64,000 nucleotides of DNA from positions 105,588,141-105,652,140 of the forward strand of contig CM043942.1 in assembly GCA_014529385.2 (NCBI GenBank), written 5' to 3'. A model generated the notes under the pieces. That model was not told the origin of the DNA, did not search any database, and saw only the letters and a program-made list of their open reading frames with translations. This DNA comes from Adiantum capillus-veneris. Taxonomy: Eukaryota; Streptophyta; Polypodiopsida; Polypodiales; Pteridaceae. The position numbers and the translations under genes were made by a program. This document shows, piece by piece, positions 21,543 through 33,130 of the stretch (the first letter of the stretch is position 1; each line of letters opens with the position of its first letter).

Positions 21543-22820
21543 GAGGAGCTCCATGAAGAATCATCTCAAAGTGAGACGGAGGAAGGCTGGACCGATGACA
21601 CTTCAGAAGGAGAAAGTAGCGGCAGCATTACTGAAGAGGAGTCTTCCATCGAAGTCATGGGGGTAAGGTTTAATCCAAACAACCAAGAGACCTCTTGCCC
21701 AGGTTTGGAAGAGGTATTTTCCCAAGAGAACCAAAATGTGCAAGATGAAGGAATGTTAGAAGGTATGTTGTCTACAACACTTACAAAGGACAAAAGAGAG
21801 GAGTTCAAATGTGTGCTAAGGAAATTTCGTAGGCTTTTTGCTAAAGACTACACCGATGTGCGTGGAGTAGATGCTGTTCAACACAAAATTGAGTTGAAGC
21901 CAGAGGCCACACCTAAGGCTCAGAAGCTACGAAGGCTAGGAGTCATCAAGGAACAGGTTTTACTCAAGGAGGTAAGAAAGCTTCTAGCAGCAAGTTTCAT
22001 TTATCCAGTGGAGAATTCAGAGTGGGTCTCTCCCGTTGTTGTCACTCCTAAGAAAAACGGCAATTGGAGGGTGTGTGTGGATTACCGTCCACTCAATGAG
22101 GCAACAAAAAGAGATCACTTTTCCCTCCCATTTCAGGATGAGATACTAAATGAGGTAGCTGGTCATGAGAAGTTCACTGTGTGTGATGGCTACTCAGGCT
22201 ACTTTCAAATAGGTATCGCATTGGAAGATCAGTTAAAAATAACCTTCATCACTCCTTGGGGTTGTTATGCTTTTAGAGTTATGCCATTTGGCCTCACAAA
22301 TGCTCCTGCAACTTTCCAATGTTTCATGAACATGGTGTTTCAAGCATTCTTTGGAAAGTCAATCAGGGTGTTCATTGATGATTTCTGCATTTATAGCTCA
22401 AAATCATTGCATCTACAAAAGGTAGAAGAAGGGTTAAAAAAACTTTACGACATGGGAGGTCAACTCAACCCGGACAAGTGCCACATAGGTGAGGATGAAG
22501 TGATCTTGCTTGGTCACAAGGTTTCCTATAAAGGTATTGAGGTGGATCCAACAAAGACAAAAGCTCTCATTGAGCTACCATCACCAAAGAGTCTTAAGGA
22601 GGTCATCTCATTCATTCAAAAGGTGAAGTATATGTCACGCTTCATTCACTTAGCCTCGGAGTTACTTCACCCTTTGCAAAAGTTGACACAACAAGTAGAA
22701 TTTGCATGGTCTGATGATCTTGAGGAGTATTTTTGTAATATTAAAGTCATTTTGTCAGAGCTACCAACACTCATGCCTCCTTGTTGGGAGTACACATTCT
22801 TTGTTATCTCTAGTGTTTGA
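21543..22820 (+). pseudogene. Element B reverse transcriptase
   Basis: An acidic linker (21543-21660) precedes RT. Motifs are 'FIYPVENSEWVSPVVVTPKK', 'WRVCVDYRPLNEATKRDHF', 'DGYSGYFQIGI' (first catalytic Asp), 'AFRVMPFGLTNAPATFQ' and 'RVFIDDFCIYSS' (catalytic Asp pair, FIDD at 22371-22382). The thumb reads 'LLGHKVSYKGIEVDP'. The open frame 21657-22820 ends in a TGA where element D has GGA, just at the start of RNase H. The catalytic residues of RT itself are all present. Confidence 0.88.
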
Positions 22821-23234
22821 AAGGAAACGATTGGTGTAGTTTTATTACAACAAGATCCCCACAGTACCAGGATGCGACCCATCTTCTTTGCTAGTAGGGT
22901 CATGAATGCTTTGGAGAGAGGCTACACGGAGGCAGAACTCATGATGCTTTCTCTCATGTTTGCGGTGAGAAAGTTTAGATCCTACTTGCTACCAAAACCT
23001 TTTGTAATTCTCACTGCAGAAAATTTGTTTCCTTGGGTGTCATCTCAAATGAATCTTAGCACTAGGATCTCAAAGTGGATTATGGAATTGCAAGAGTTCC
23101 AATACTCTTTCAAGGTAGAAGATAGTGTGCGTGCACAATTGGCAGGGATCCTTACTTATAGGGTACATGAGAAGGAGATTAAGGTGCCTGAAGTAAAGAC
23201 CCTACAATTGCCACCACCTAAAAGTATTCCTAAT
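22821..23234 (+). pseudogene. Element B first RNase H (gypsy type, degenerate)
   Basis: After the stop the sequence continues 'ETIGVVLLQQDP', 'MRPIFFASRVMNALERGYTEAELMML' (split here over the helix that carries Glu), then 'FVILTAENLFPWV' and 'RISKWIMELQEFQYSF'. The usual D-A-S at the start is replaced ('ISSV-stop-KETIG') and 'T.H..L' reads 'TAENLF', so the catalytic Asp positions are lost. This is expected when a second RNase H has taken over in Tat-type elements. Confidence 0.75.
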
Positions 23235-23610
23235 GCTTTTACCTTGGTCTTTGATGGAGCTTTTTGACGAGCCACAGGAAAAGCAGGGGGAGGGCTAGTA
23301 TTGCTCAACCAAAGTGGAGAGGTGGTCATGAAAGAGAAGTTCAATCTACCACGTTTAACTAGCAACAATGAAGCAGAATACGACACACTACTTCATGGTT
23401 TAAAGATATGCATTGGCCAAGGTATAGAACGTCTCATGGTAAAGGGAGATGCACTTCTCATTGTGAAGCAGATTTTAGGCATTTGGGCATGCAAGAATGA
23501 AAACCTAAAGACAAAAGTTCATGCCATTCGTAGGCTGTTTAATCAGTTTGAAGAAGTGCAACTATAGCATATTCCTAGGAGACAAAATGAAGATACCGAT
23601 TTACTTGCAC
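23235..23610 (+). pseudogene. Element B second RNase H (archaeal/plant type)
   Basis: A separate RNase H fold follows: 'FTLVFDGAF' (first Asp at 23253-23255), 'GGGLVLLNQSG', 'SNNEAEYDTLLHGL' (catalytic Glu), 'MVKGDALLIVKQI' (second Asp) and 'HIPRRQNEDTDLLAQ' (the last Asp is in the position normally filled by N.xAD.LA). Stops at 23265-23267 and at about 23566 (TAG) break it. This domain type is a hallmark of the Tat lineage, reported there as an acquired second RNase H. Confidence 0.8.
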
Positions 23611-24866
23611 AACAAGCAGTTACATGTGTTGAGAAAGAAGTGTACGTCATCATGGTGGAAACTGCTGTGAAGCAACCAAGATACCAGGGATTGGAGTCAT
23701 TGACTCCCATTATTGGCTACATTTTGGAGGGTGAGTTTCCACAAGACTTCACGAAGGCTTAGAAGAGGAGACTCATGAAGAAGGCAAGCACGTATCTCTT
23801 CCTAGAAGGATCCCTCTATCAAAGAGGGAAGGATCAAGTTTGCAGAAGAGTACCGACTATCAAGGAGATTCCAGCCATTCTAAAAGGTTTGCATGAAGAG
23901 ACATGTGGTGGTCATTTTGCTCAAGAGTTAACTATGAAGAAGATTTTGCTTGCGGGGTATGTTTGGACAAGTCTGCATGTGGATGTGCAACATTGGTGTA
24001 AAAGTTGTCACAATTGTCAAGTAAATGGGAATAGAAGATTGGTTTATGGTCCAAGGCAAATCGTGCTTGCAAATGGACCCTTTGAAAAGTGGGGCATTGA
24101 TGCTATGGGTCCTCTGTCTAGGACTAAAAATGGGAAATTGTATATCTTGGTGGCCATAGACTACATGACGAGATGGGTAGAAGCTCAAAGTGTGGCAAGA
24201 GTAAATGAGAGGACAGTTAGCAAGTTTGTATACACTCACATTTTTTGCAGATTTTGCACACCTTTGGAGATTGTTTCTGATAATGGTACAGGGTTTAGGA
24301 AGGGCTTGCTCACGGAAGTTTGTGATGAGCTTCACATTCTACATCAGCATAGCACACCTCACTACCCTCAGTCAAATGGTTTGGTAGAGAAGGCTAATCG
24401 CATCATTGCAGGAATCATCCGAAAGATGGTAAAGAACAAGACAAAGCTATGGGATGACTTCTTGGATGGAGCATTGTGGGCCTATCGGACTACCTACAAG
24501 GAAGCCACGGAGTTTACACCATTTCACTTGCTCTATGGTCAAGAAGCTTTGCAACCAATTGAGCTCAACATCCCAACAATACAGCTTCATGGCAGAGATG
24601 CACAAAATGATCAAGAAGCATGGATGGATCGACTTCTTACCTTAGCTGAGCTTGAGTGGAAAAGAGAAGTAGCATACGAGTGCTACAAGAGGAAAGCTAT
24701 GTAGGCGAAGGAGAAGCTCGACAAGAAACTGAAGGATAAAGGCATCAATGAAGGAGATCTTGTGCTAAGGTATGACAATCGACTTGATAATCGTTTTGAT
24801 GCCAAGTTTGAAACTAGATGGCAGGGGCCATACATAGTCAAGAAGGCTTTCAATGCAAGTTACTAT
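23611..24866 (+). pseudogene. Element B integrase, main part
   Basis: The zinc module is 'HEETCGGHFAQELTMKK' and 'WCKSCHNCQ'. The core has 'KWGIDAMGPL' (first Asp), 'EIVSDNGTGFRKG' (second Asp) and 'PHYPQSNGLVEKANR' (catalytic Glu), then 'ALWAYRTTYKEATEFTP' and 'LLYGQEALQP'. The longest frame is 23775-24704; it ends at TAG where element D has CAG. The C-terminal domain 'GDLVLRYDNRLDNRF' and 'RWQGPYIVKKAF' continues to 24866, where the inverted solo LTR interrupts it. The reading resumes at 27525. Confidence 0.87.
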
Positions 24867-27520
24867 TGAGGCAGTCCGGGGCGGGCAACAAGAAGAGCAA
24901 CCTCTAGACACCCTTCAAGGATCCCGTGCTGCTCAATGGGGCTGGGGCACAACACAACACAAACCAAAACAACAAACCCACAGCCAAATCCCAACTACAC
25001 AAGGGGCACCACATAGTTTAAGAGTGAACTAGGACGCAAAAGAGGAGAATCGTTAGAGCAACCCACAAACAAGCAAGGAATTTACACTAACCCTAACACC
25101 AATGGAACACTCTCACACACTAAAACACGAGAGAGAGAGATGAGAGAGAGATGGTGATCGGGCTGCTTTGAAGTGTATCGTTAATGATCAAGCAAACATA
25201 AATATATATATGTAAGAAAGGGAGAGAGGGGGGAAGGGGGTGCTTGTGCACTAATGCCTTCTTACAAATCTGTCATGACAAATCAAAGTGAGATTAGTAT
25301 TTGTTCAACATAGCTTGCATAAATTTCACCACAACACATCACAAGAAAAGCCACCCCAATCACTGTCTTAAGGCCAGGGGAGTCCTCTCCACCCTGTCGC
25401 CCTCTTACAGTATGTGGGATTTATGGCTATATTGATGACAACACCAAAGACAAGCTATCAAGAACTTAACAAAAAAACACCAAGATACTTACGCATCATT
25501 GTTGCCCATTACTTCACGTTGGAAGGGAGACAAAGTATCCAAGCTTAGTCCAAATCCACCCTCCTTGATTCAGCAAATGTTGGGCTTACACTAGTAGGAG
25601 AAATGATAGATTTCCTACTCTCAATTGAATGATCACTCTCTCTCTTACAATGGCATTGAGTTCCCTTGCTAATCCCCTATTACAACACATGCACATGCAT
25701 AAGACAATGAGCTTTCACTCAAGAGCTCCTTCTAGAGAGGTTGAGCTTGGCTTCTCAAGCTATAGCATAGTGCTCTTGCTTATGGCTCCCCCCTTTTGTG
25801 CTAGCTACACCCTCCTTTTATAGCAATTTTGAAGGCTAGGGTTACTCCTCTAACCATGGTTGGGTTAGATTTTCAGCAATTTATCTAATTTCTTTTGCTT
25901 GGAATTATCAAGAAGCTAGTGGGGAAAAGAGAGAGGAGAGAAATGGAGGTGATAGGACTTTTCATAGTGGGTTAGTGTTAGTAGAGTTAGTATTAAATTA
26001 CAAATGGAATTGGATATTTACAATGGGAGTATCCATGTAGGATACAAATAAGGAAGAAAAACTCTTAAGAGGTAAGAAAAGGTGGATTTCTTACAAGGTT
26101 GATGCTCCAAGTGTCTTGAGTAGAGCCAATTTTGACGCTTGTTGACGGTCCACTAGCTTTGATGGTACATTTTTTCTCCACTCTTGACCTTCCTTGAGAG
26201 ACAAGGTAATTGAAGCTGAGTAATCAAGCACCATGATGTTGTCTTTTAAGAGAAGAGGCTGAATTTTGTGGTTTTTTTGAAAGATATGGGTAACTTGGAG
26301 GAGGAAAAATGAGACTAGGTGGTCAATTTTGGAATGGAATTGTGTGTGGGAGGTATGAGTTCACCATGGTTTCTCTTATTCTTCAAGGTTGAGGAGAAGG
26401 TGAGTAGGGTGCAGAGAGGAGGGATGAGAGAGGTCGGGATGATGAGTGGAGAAGTGTGTGTGAAAGAGGAAAATGATAAAGTGGAAGAGAGAGTGTGACT
26501 GCATAGCATGGGAAAACTGGGGTCCACTAATAAAATCATAGCTCACAGCTCGTAGCTCAAAAAAATATGAAAAGATTTGAGGCAAAAGTTCAGCCCACGA
26601 GCTACAACTTTTGTTTGTATCACTTTTTCAAATTCAGAGAGCAAGTGAACTTTAAAAATTCAGCAAAACCGACCGTTTTTTTCCACTGCACAAGGTCCTT
26701 GTGGGGTCCTTCTTTGGATGATTCTTTTGAATACCTCCAAGAGTGAGCCCTCCATAGTGTATGTATGCATGCCACCTACCCTTGACCTTATTTGGTAGGT
26801 CTATAATTGAAGATATTGTTGAGATTATGATATAAGTGAATAGTACAACTAAGAAAATCAAATATTGAGGGGTCTAAAAAATATGTACATGTCAAATATA
26901 AATAATATAAGTGGAAAAAATATAAAGGGGTCAAAAGAAATCTCTCTCATTATGAGGCTACCATAAAAAGATAAATAATTTTGGTGTTCTAATTTTTTAG
27001 AAAAAAAACAAAATAGATGTAGGAAGGGAAAAATCACAATAGTGAAAAAATATACATATAAATAAAACTAGTTTTTTTTGGATTTTTGTTGGGGTGGAGT
27101 TACACCAAATATAAGAGAAGCTTACATGAAAATATTTCTATATGGAATAAAGAGTATAAAAAATGATAAGAAAAATTGTGGTAATGGTGAGGCAATGTAC
27201 AGAGCATAAATAACACACACCTAGGTAGAAATATTTAAATAAATACCAAAATAATTATGAAAAAATCTTTTATTTAGGCCCTATATACAAAGAAATATTT
27301 ACATACGCATGGGCCATAATATACTTTTTTTTTTTTTTTTTTGGCTCAACTAGCCCAATGACTAGCTAATTGAGGGTTTTTTAAGAAGATATGGGAAAAG
27401 TCCCGTGACTCACGCACGCCTATGTACAGTGAAATGGTAGGGTAACCACAATGTTTGAGTGATTTGATAGGGTGAGGTAGCTTACTATGGCAATTATGGA
27501 AAGCCAAAAAACGGCTATCA
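24867..27520 (-). mobile_element. Solo LTR of the element B/D family, inverted inside element B
   Basis: On the minus strand it is a complete LTR (TGATAGCC...GCCTCA). It is flanked by CTAT on both sides (24863-24866 and 27521-27524), a clean 4-bp target duplication, and it interrupts the integrase C-terminus of element B. No internal sequence remains, so it arose by LTR-LTR recombination of a full insertion. Its orientation is opposite to the 3' LTR of element B, which starts only 281 bp away. Confidence 0.9.
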
Positions 27521-27773
27521 CTATCAACTTATGGACTTGAATGGGAAAGAGCACTCCAGGAACGTAAATGGGTATCGCTTGAAGCCTTACTTGAGTCGCC
27601 TTCTACCAAAGGATCTACCAAAGATCTGTCAAAGGGCAGCTATCTCATGTAAGTATTGTTACATGAAGAATGAGTGTAACTCCAACCAAAATTCTGAGGG
27701 GCCAAACAATGAAGATCTTGTCAAGGACTCTGAAGCACTCTCTTTGGAAAAGATGCTCTATGATGGTACATGA
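27521..27773 (+). pseudogene. Element B pol 3' end (resumed after the solo LTR)
   Basis: The frame continues the integrase tail: 'QLMDLNGKEHSRNVNGYRL', 'KPYLSRLLPKDLP' and the terminal 'LSLEKMLYDGT' followed by a stop. The same ending is present in element D (minus strand, stop at 44027). A Cys-containing stretch, 'SCKYCYMKNECN', is conserved between the copies. Confidence 0.8.
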
Positions 27774-27785
27774 ATATACCATCAT

Positions 27786-27801
27786 CCTGGGGGAGGGCTA
27801 A
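27786..27801 (+). other. Polypurine tract of element B
   Basis: 'cctgggggagggctaa' lies directly before the TGATAGCC start of the 3' LTR. The same sequence is found, inverted, at 43999-44014 in element D. Confidence 0.75.
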
Positions 27802-30191
27802 TGATAGCCGTTTTTCGGCTCTCCGTAATTGCCATAGTGAGTTAACCCACCCTACCAAAATCATCCAAACACTGCGGCTATCCCTACCATTTCACTGTAT
27901 ATAGGATATGGGGACTTTTCCCATATCTTCTTAAAAACCCTCAATTAGCTAGTCACTGGGCTAGTTGAACCAAAAAAATAAAAAAATAAAAACTTATAAG
28001 TATATTATGGCCCATTTGTGTGTAAATATTTCATTGTATATAGGGCCTAAATAAAAGGATTTTTCATAATTATTTTGGTATTTATTTAAATATTTCTACC
28101 TATGGTGTGTTATTTATGCTATGTACATTGACTTACCCACCATTACTATATTTTTTCTAACCATTTTGCATACTCTTTATTCCATATAAAAATAATTTCA
28201 TGCAAGATTCTCTTATTTTTGGTGTAACTCCATCCTAACAAAAATCCAAAAAAACTAGTTCTATTTATGTGTATATTTTTTCACTATTGTGATTTTTTCC
28301 TTCCTACATCTATTCTCTATTACTCTCATAAATTAGACCACAAAAAATATTCATCTTTTTATGGTAGACTTATAATGAGAGAGATTTATTTTGACCCCTT
28401 TCTATTTTTTCCACCTATATTATTTATATTTGACATGTACATATTTTTTTAGACCCCTCAATATTTGATTTTCTTATTTGTACTATTCACTTATATCATG
28501 ATCTCAACAATATCTTCAATTATAGACCTACCAAATAAGGTTAAGGGTATGTGGCATGCATGCATGCACTATGGGGGGCTCACTCTTGGAGGTACTCAAA
28601 AGAATCATCCAAAGAAGGACCTCACAAGGACTTTGCGCAGTGGAAAAAAACAGTCGGTTTTGCTGAATTTTTAAAGATCACATGCTCCCGGAATTTGAAA
28701 AGGCGATACAGACAAAAGTTGTAGCTTGTGGGCTGATCTTTACCTCAAATTTTTTCATATTTTTTTGATCTACCAGCTGTGAGCTATGATTTTATTGGTG
28801 GATCCCAGTTTGCCCATGCTATGCAGCCACACTCCCTCTTCCACTTTATCATTTTCCTCTTTCACACACACACTTCTCCACTCATCATCTCCACCTCTCT
28901 CACCACTCCTCTCTGCACCCTACTCACCTTCTTCTCAACCTTGAAGAATAAGAGAAACCATGGTGAACTCATGTCTCCTACACACACTTCCATTCCAAAA
29001 TTGACCACCTAGTCTCATTTTTCCTCTTCCATATTACCCATATCTATCAAAAAACCACAAAATTTAGCCTCTTCTCTTGAAAGACAGCACCATGTTGATT
29101 GATTACTCATATTCAATCACATTGGCTCTCAAGAAAGGTCAAGAGTGGAGAAAAAGCGTATCGCCAAAGCTAGTGGACCGTCAACAAGCGTCAAAATTGA
29201 CCCTAATCAAGACACTTGGAGCATCAACATTGTAAGAAATCCATATTTTCTTACCTATTAAGAGTTTTTTCTTCCTTATTTGTATCCTATATGGATACTT
29301 CCATTGTAAATATCCAATTCCATTTGTAAATTAATAAAAATACTAACTCTACTAATTTACTAACACTAACCTACTATGAAAAGTCCTATCACCTCCACTT
29401 CTCTCCTCCTTCTCTTCTTCATCTATCCCCACCAACTTCTTGATAATTCCAAGCAAAAGAAATTAGATAAGTGCTGAAAATCTAACTCAACCATGGTTAG
29501 AGGAGTAACCTTAGCCCTCAAAATTGCTATAAAAGGAGGGTGTAGCTAGCACAAAAATGGGGGAGCCATAAGCAAGAGCACTATGCTATAGCTTGAGAAG
29601 CCAAGCTCAACGTCTCTAGAAGGAGCTCTTGAGTGAAAGCTCATTGTCTTATGCATATGCATGTGTTGTATTAGGGGTGATTAGCAAGGGAACTCTATGC
29701 CATTGTAAGAGAGAGTGATCATTCAATTGAGAGTAGAAAATCTATCATTTCTCCTACTAGTGTAAGCCCAACATTTGCTGAATCAAGGAGGGTGGATTTG
29801 GACTAAGCTTGGATACTTTGTCTCTCTTCCAACGTGAAGTAATGGACAACAATGATGTGTAAGTATCTTGGTGTTTTTTAAGTTCTTGATAGCTTGTCTG
29901 TGGGTGTTGTCATCAATTCAGCCATAAATTCCACATATTGTAAGAGGGCAACATGGTGGAGAGGACTCCCCTGGCCTTAAGACAGTGATTGGGGTGGCTT
30001 TTCTTGTGATGTGTTGTGGTGTAATTTATTCAAGCTATGTTGAACAAATACTAATCTCACTTTGATTGGTCGTGACAGATTTGTAAGAAGGTATTAATGC
30101 AACAAGCATCCCCTCCCCCTTCTCTCTCTTTCTTACATATATAATTGTGTTTGCTTGATCACGGCCGATACATTTCAAAGCAGCCCGAGCA

Positions 30192-30227
<36 letters not shown>

Positions 30228-30421
30228 CTCTCTCTCTCTCTCTTTACGCGTCCTAGTTCGCATCCAAAACTAGGTGGTGTCCCAAATTTGTGTAGGGTTA
30301 GGTTGCGGGTTTGTGTGTGTGTTTGTTGTTTTTTTCCAACCCCAACCCAATTGAGCAGCATGGGAGCCTAGAAGGGTGCTTAGAGGCCACTCTTCTTGTT
30401 GCCCGCCCCGGACCGCCTTTA
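27802..30421 (+). repeat. 3' LTR of element B
   Basis: It matches the 5' LTR closely by eye over its whole length, with most differences being single bases and microsatellite length. It ends CCGCCTTTA in place of CCGCCTTCA. The (CT)n tract in U5 is shorter here (30196-30243) and interrupted by TGTAT. The TATA box is at 29528-29536. Confidence 0.9.
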
Positions 30422-30425
30422 ATAT

Positions 30426-30590
<165 letters not shown>

Positions 30591-30689
30591 CTTCAAGACA
30601 CAAATCTTGGTATAAAGACAAACACATCTATCTCGATACAAACTTCCGAAAACTCTATAAGATTTTCAAACCATTAGGAAGGATGTACT

Positions 30690-30790
30690 ATTGTTTTCAA
30701 GATACCATGAGAGGGAGAGAGAACCAAAACTAAGTCACTTAGGGAGAGTTGAGAGAAATAGTCACTAAAGTTTTGACCATGTGGGCAAAA

Positions 30791-30884
<94 letters not shown>

Positions 30885-31101
30885 CCAAGCCCATTGACTT
30901 AGCGAGCGCGAGGAGAAGTATCCTCACTTGAATTTTGACCATGTGGACAAAACTTAGGGATTAAGAGGGAGATAGATAGATAGATAAATAGAGAGAGAGA
31001 ATCACAAGAAGAATGAGACAACCATTGGCAAGGGAAGAAGCGAGAGAGTCAAAACATAGACATTAAAGATTTGGCCATGTAGATAGAATATGTTTGGAGA
31101 G

Positions 31102-31176
<75 letters not shown>

Positions 31177-31283
31177 CCAAACTCACTGGCTTAGGGTGTG
31201 AGTGAAAACATCCACACTAAAGATTTGACCACATGGACAAAACAAAGGGTTGGAGGAGGATAAGGGGGGGGGGGGGGGGGGGG

Positions 31284-31321
<38 letters not shown>

Positions 31322-31389
31322 CCATGGTCTTAACTTAGAGAGAGTGAGGAGAAGCATTCTCATTAATGTTTTGACCTTGTAGACAAATC
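30690..31389. repeat. Satellite-like array of GA tracts plus a 'gaccatgtggacaaaac' unit
   Basis: The phrase 'ttttgaccatgtgg(g/a)caaaac', or a close variant, recurs near 30772, 30935, 31067, 31226 and 31370. Each is followed by a short unique piece and a (GA)n or (TA)n(GA)n tract, and preceded by '..actta....gag.gaga'. The spacing is irregular, about 130-165 bp. A 23-bp G run lies at 31264-31286. The same unit reappears at about 51731-51805, on the far side of the LINE. Confidence 0.75.
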
Positions 31390-32442
31390 CTTGTTGTACA
31401 CAATGCATGGATTCTCCTTATGGTTGGTTTTCACAAGCATAACCTTTGTTTTGGATTCATTCACAATCAACCCACTATGTAAGCAAAAGTTCTTAAGGAC
31501 AACCATAAGCTTTTGTGCATCTTTTAAAGTGTGTGCTAGAAGCACTACATTATCCGCATACAAGAAAATCATGATTACCGCATTGCAAATAGTGACCTCT
31601 TCAGTGTCTTCTTCTTGCATAAAGTCAAGTACCATTTATTGCAATTGATCGATTCATAGACCAAAGAAAGTTGGTGACAACGGACATCCTTGTTTAACCC
31701 CAATAATGCTCACAAATGTTTTTGAAATTTCTCTTCCCATGCGCAATTGACAAATCACCTTTTCATAGATTCGAGAAACCGCAAGCATAAACTCACTTGG
31801 CACTTGGAGTTCTTCCATCCTTCTCCACAAATTTGTTATGTAGAATCTTTTCAAAGCTTTCTTAAAGTCCATAAAATAACAATACAATCACTTGCCTTTC
31901 AACCGAATTTCCTCCATGAGAAAACGAAGATTGAGAAGATGATCAATGGTGCTATGGCATCGACAAAAACCCGCTTGTCCCTTTGCACGCTTGTCATTAT
32001 CTTCAGCCCAGTCACTCAATTTCATCTCCATTATTCACCCAAACAACTTTTCCATAAGAGACCCAATCATTATAGTCCGGTAGTTGTTTACATTCTTTAC
32101 ATCCCCTCCTTTATACAAAGGCTTAACCTAATTAGTACTCCAATCATAAGGCATACCATGTTGAAGTGCAAGGTTGAATATATCACACATCAACTCAAGG
32201 GTAAAATCTTCCATCCATTTGATCATCTCCGGCTTGATACCATGAAGATCTCCTGCTTTGCAAGTGGCCAACTTTTCAAGCCCACCGCATACATCCTTAA
32301 TAGTAAAAAAAGAGGGCATGCATGGGAGTGAACCATAAAATGACATTTTTTCAACATTTGCTTGCTCATATAATTGCCTACAATGTGTGTACATATCCAC
32401 AAGACTCAAGTTACCAAAATTCTCAACCCGCTTGCCCCTCAA
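31373..32442 (-). pseudogene. LINE reverse transcriptase, decayed and 3'-truncated
   Basis: Three minus-strand frames carry RT blocks: 'CKAGDLHGIKPEMIKWMED' (32442-32128), 'CYFMDFKKALKRFY' with the first catalytic Asp and 'GVKQGCPLSPTFFGL' (31887-31654), and 'IFLYADNVVLLAHTL' (31635-31363). The catalytic box is Y-A-D-N in place of Y-A-D-D, so the second Asp is lost. Sequence after the thumb is missing, replaced by satellite DNA. Confidence 0.82.
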
Positions 32443-32493
32443 GTTCCTCCAAAATCTTCCACATGCATGTGCCTTTTCTTGGACTTGAAAAAG

Positions 32494-32826
32494 TTATTTC
32501 TCTACTTCCCATCTTCTTCTCTTCGTTTGAATCAATGCCTTGTATGTATGCAAATGACTTTGATAGTTATCTTTGTCCATAGTTGCATCAAGCTTTATCA
32601 AGGACTTTCGAGCATCTTGACATTCTTTATCAAACCACCTTATGTGTGATCTATCTTTGTTGATACCATGGAGATGCTTTATAGCAAAGCATTCTTCGGC
32701 ACAAGAACAAATAACTTTCTTAAAATATTCCCATTTAGTTTCCAATGGTGCATCATATTGAATCTTCTTCATCCATAATTTTTGCTCAACCATTTCAATG
32801 TACATTGGTGCCTGTTTGAAATCCAT
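32494..32826 (-). pseudogene. LINE ORF2 linker between endonuclease and RT
   Basis: A 110-codon minus-strand frame of the usual helical, charged segment between endonuclease and RT, including 'RWFDKECQDARKSL' and 'YKALIQTKRRRWE'. This W-F-D-x-E-C phrase is common in LINE linkers. It is open but has no catalytic role. Confidence 0.65.
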
Positions 32827-33130
32827 ACATAGTGATAATTTCTCTTTCCTTTGGCTGATATTATCATGCTTGGTTGCTTCTCCACTTGAAAGGTCAACAC
32901 ATAAGGTGCGATGGTCGGATTACGGGGTCCATTGGCCAAACATAAAACTCTTTATGCGATACATGATGGATTTGGAGAGTAGCATGTAGTCAATCACACT
33001 GTCCCCATTATGTCTCCTACATGTAAATCCATTGGTTCCACTCCAAAAAGATACACCATTGGCAATGAGCATACCCCTGCTATTACACATGTGTAAAAGT
33101 AAGTTCCATAGTGATCCGGCTCTTTCTCAT
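32827..33130 (-). pseudogene. LINE AP-endonuclease, C-terminal part
   Basis: Minus-strand reading gives 'NSRGMLIANG', 'GTNGFTCRRHNGDSVIDYM' and, after a stop, 'SDHRTLCVDL' (rc near 32901-32919). The D-Y-hydrophobic block and the S-D-H motif are the C-terminal catalytic signature of APE-type endonucleases. The N-terminal part lies at 40280-40740, beyond element C, and the join falls exactly on the CTCAT target duplication. Confidence 0.75.

Larger units (their letters stand above)
16570..30421 (+). mobile_element. Element B: full-length Ty3/gypsy element with dual RNase H and 2.6-kb LTRs
   Basis: The structure is 5' LTR 16570-19218, internal region 19219-27801, 3' LTR 27802-30421, with ATAT on both sides (16566-16569 and 30422-30425). 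That gives a 4-bp target duplication, though it lies in a TA microsatellite. The internal order is primer site, micro-ORF beta, micro-ORF alpha (broken), gag, retropepsin, RT, RNase H, a second RNase H, integrase and polypurine tract. A solo LTR of the same family lies inverted in the integrase C-terminus. Without it the element is about 11.2 kb. The dual RNase H points to the Tat group of Ty3/gypsy. Nonsense codons and a frameshift make it non-autonomous. Confidence 0.9.

Noticed and set aside
24867-27520. Reading the inverted LTR as the 3' LTR of element B
   Set aside because: It lies in the opposite orientation inside the integrase C-terminus with a CTAT duplication; the true 3' LTR follows the polypurine tract at 27802.
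30690-31389. Spaced repeats as a CRISPR array
   Set aside because: Units and spacers vary in length and are interrupted by microsatellites; the context is a eukaryotic genome.
31747-32331. 194-codon plus-strand ORF
   Set aside because: It is the antisense of LINE RT blocks that are clearly coding on the minus strand.
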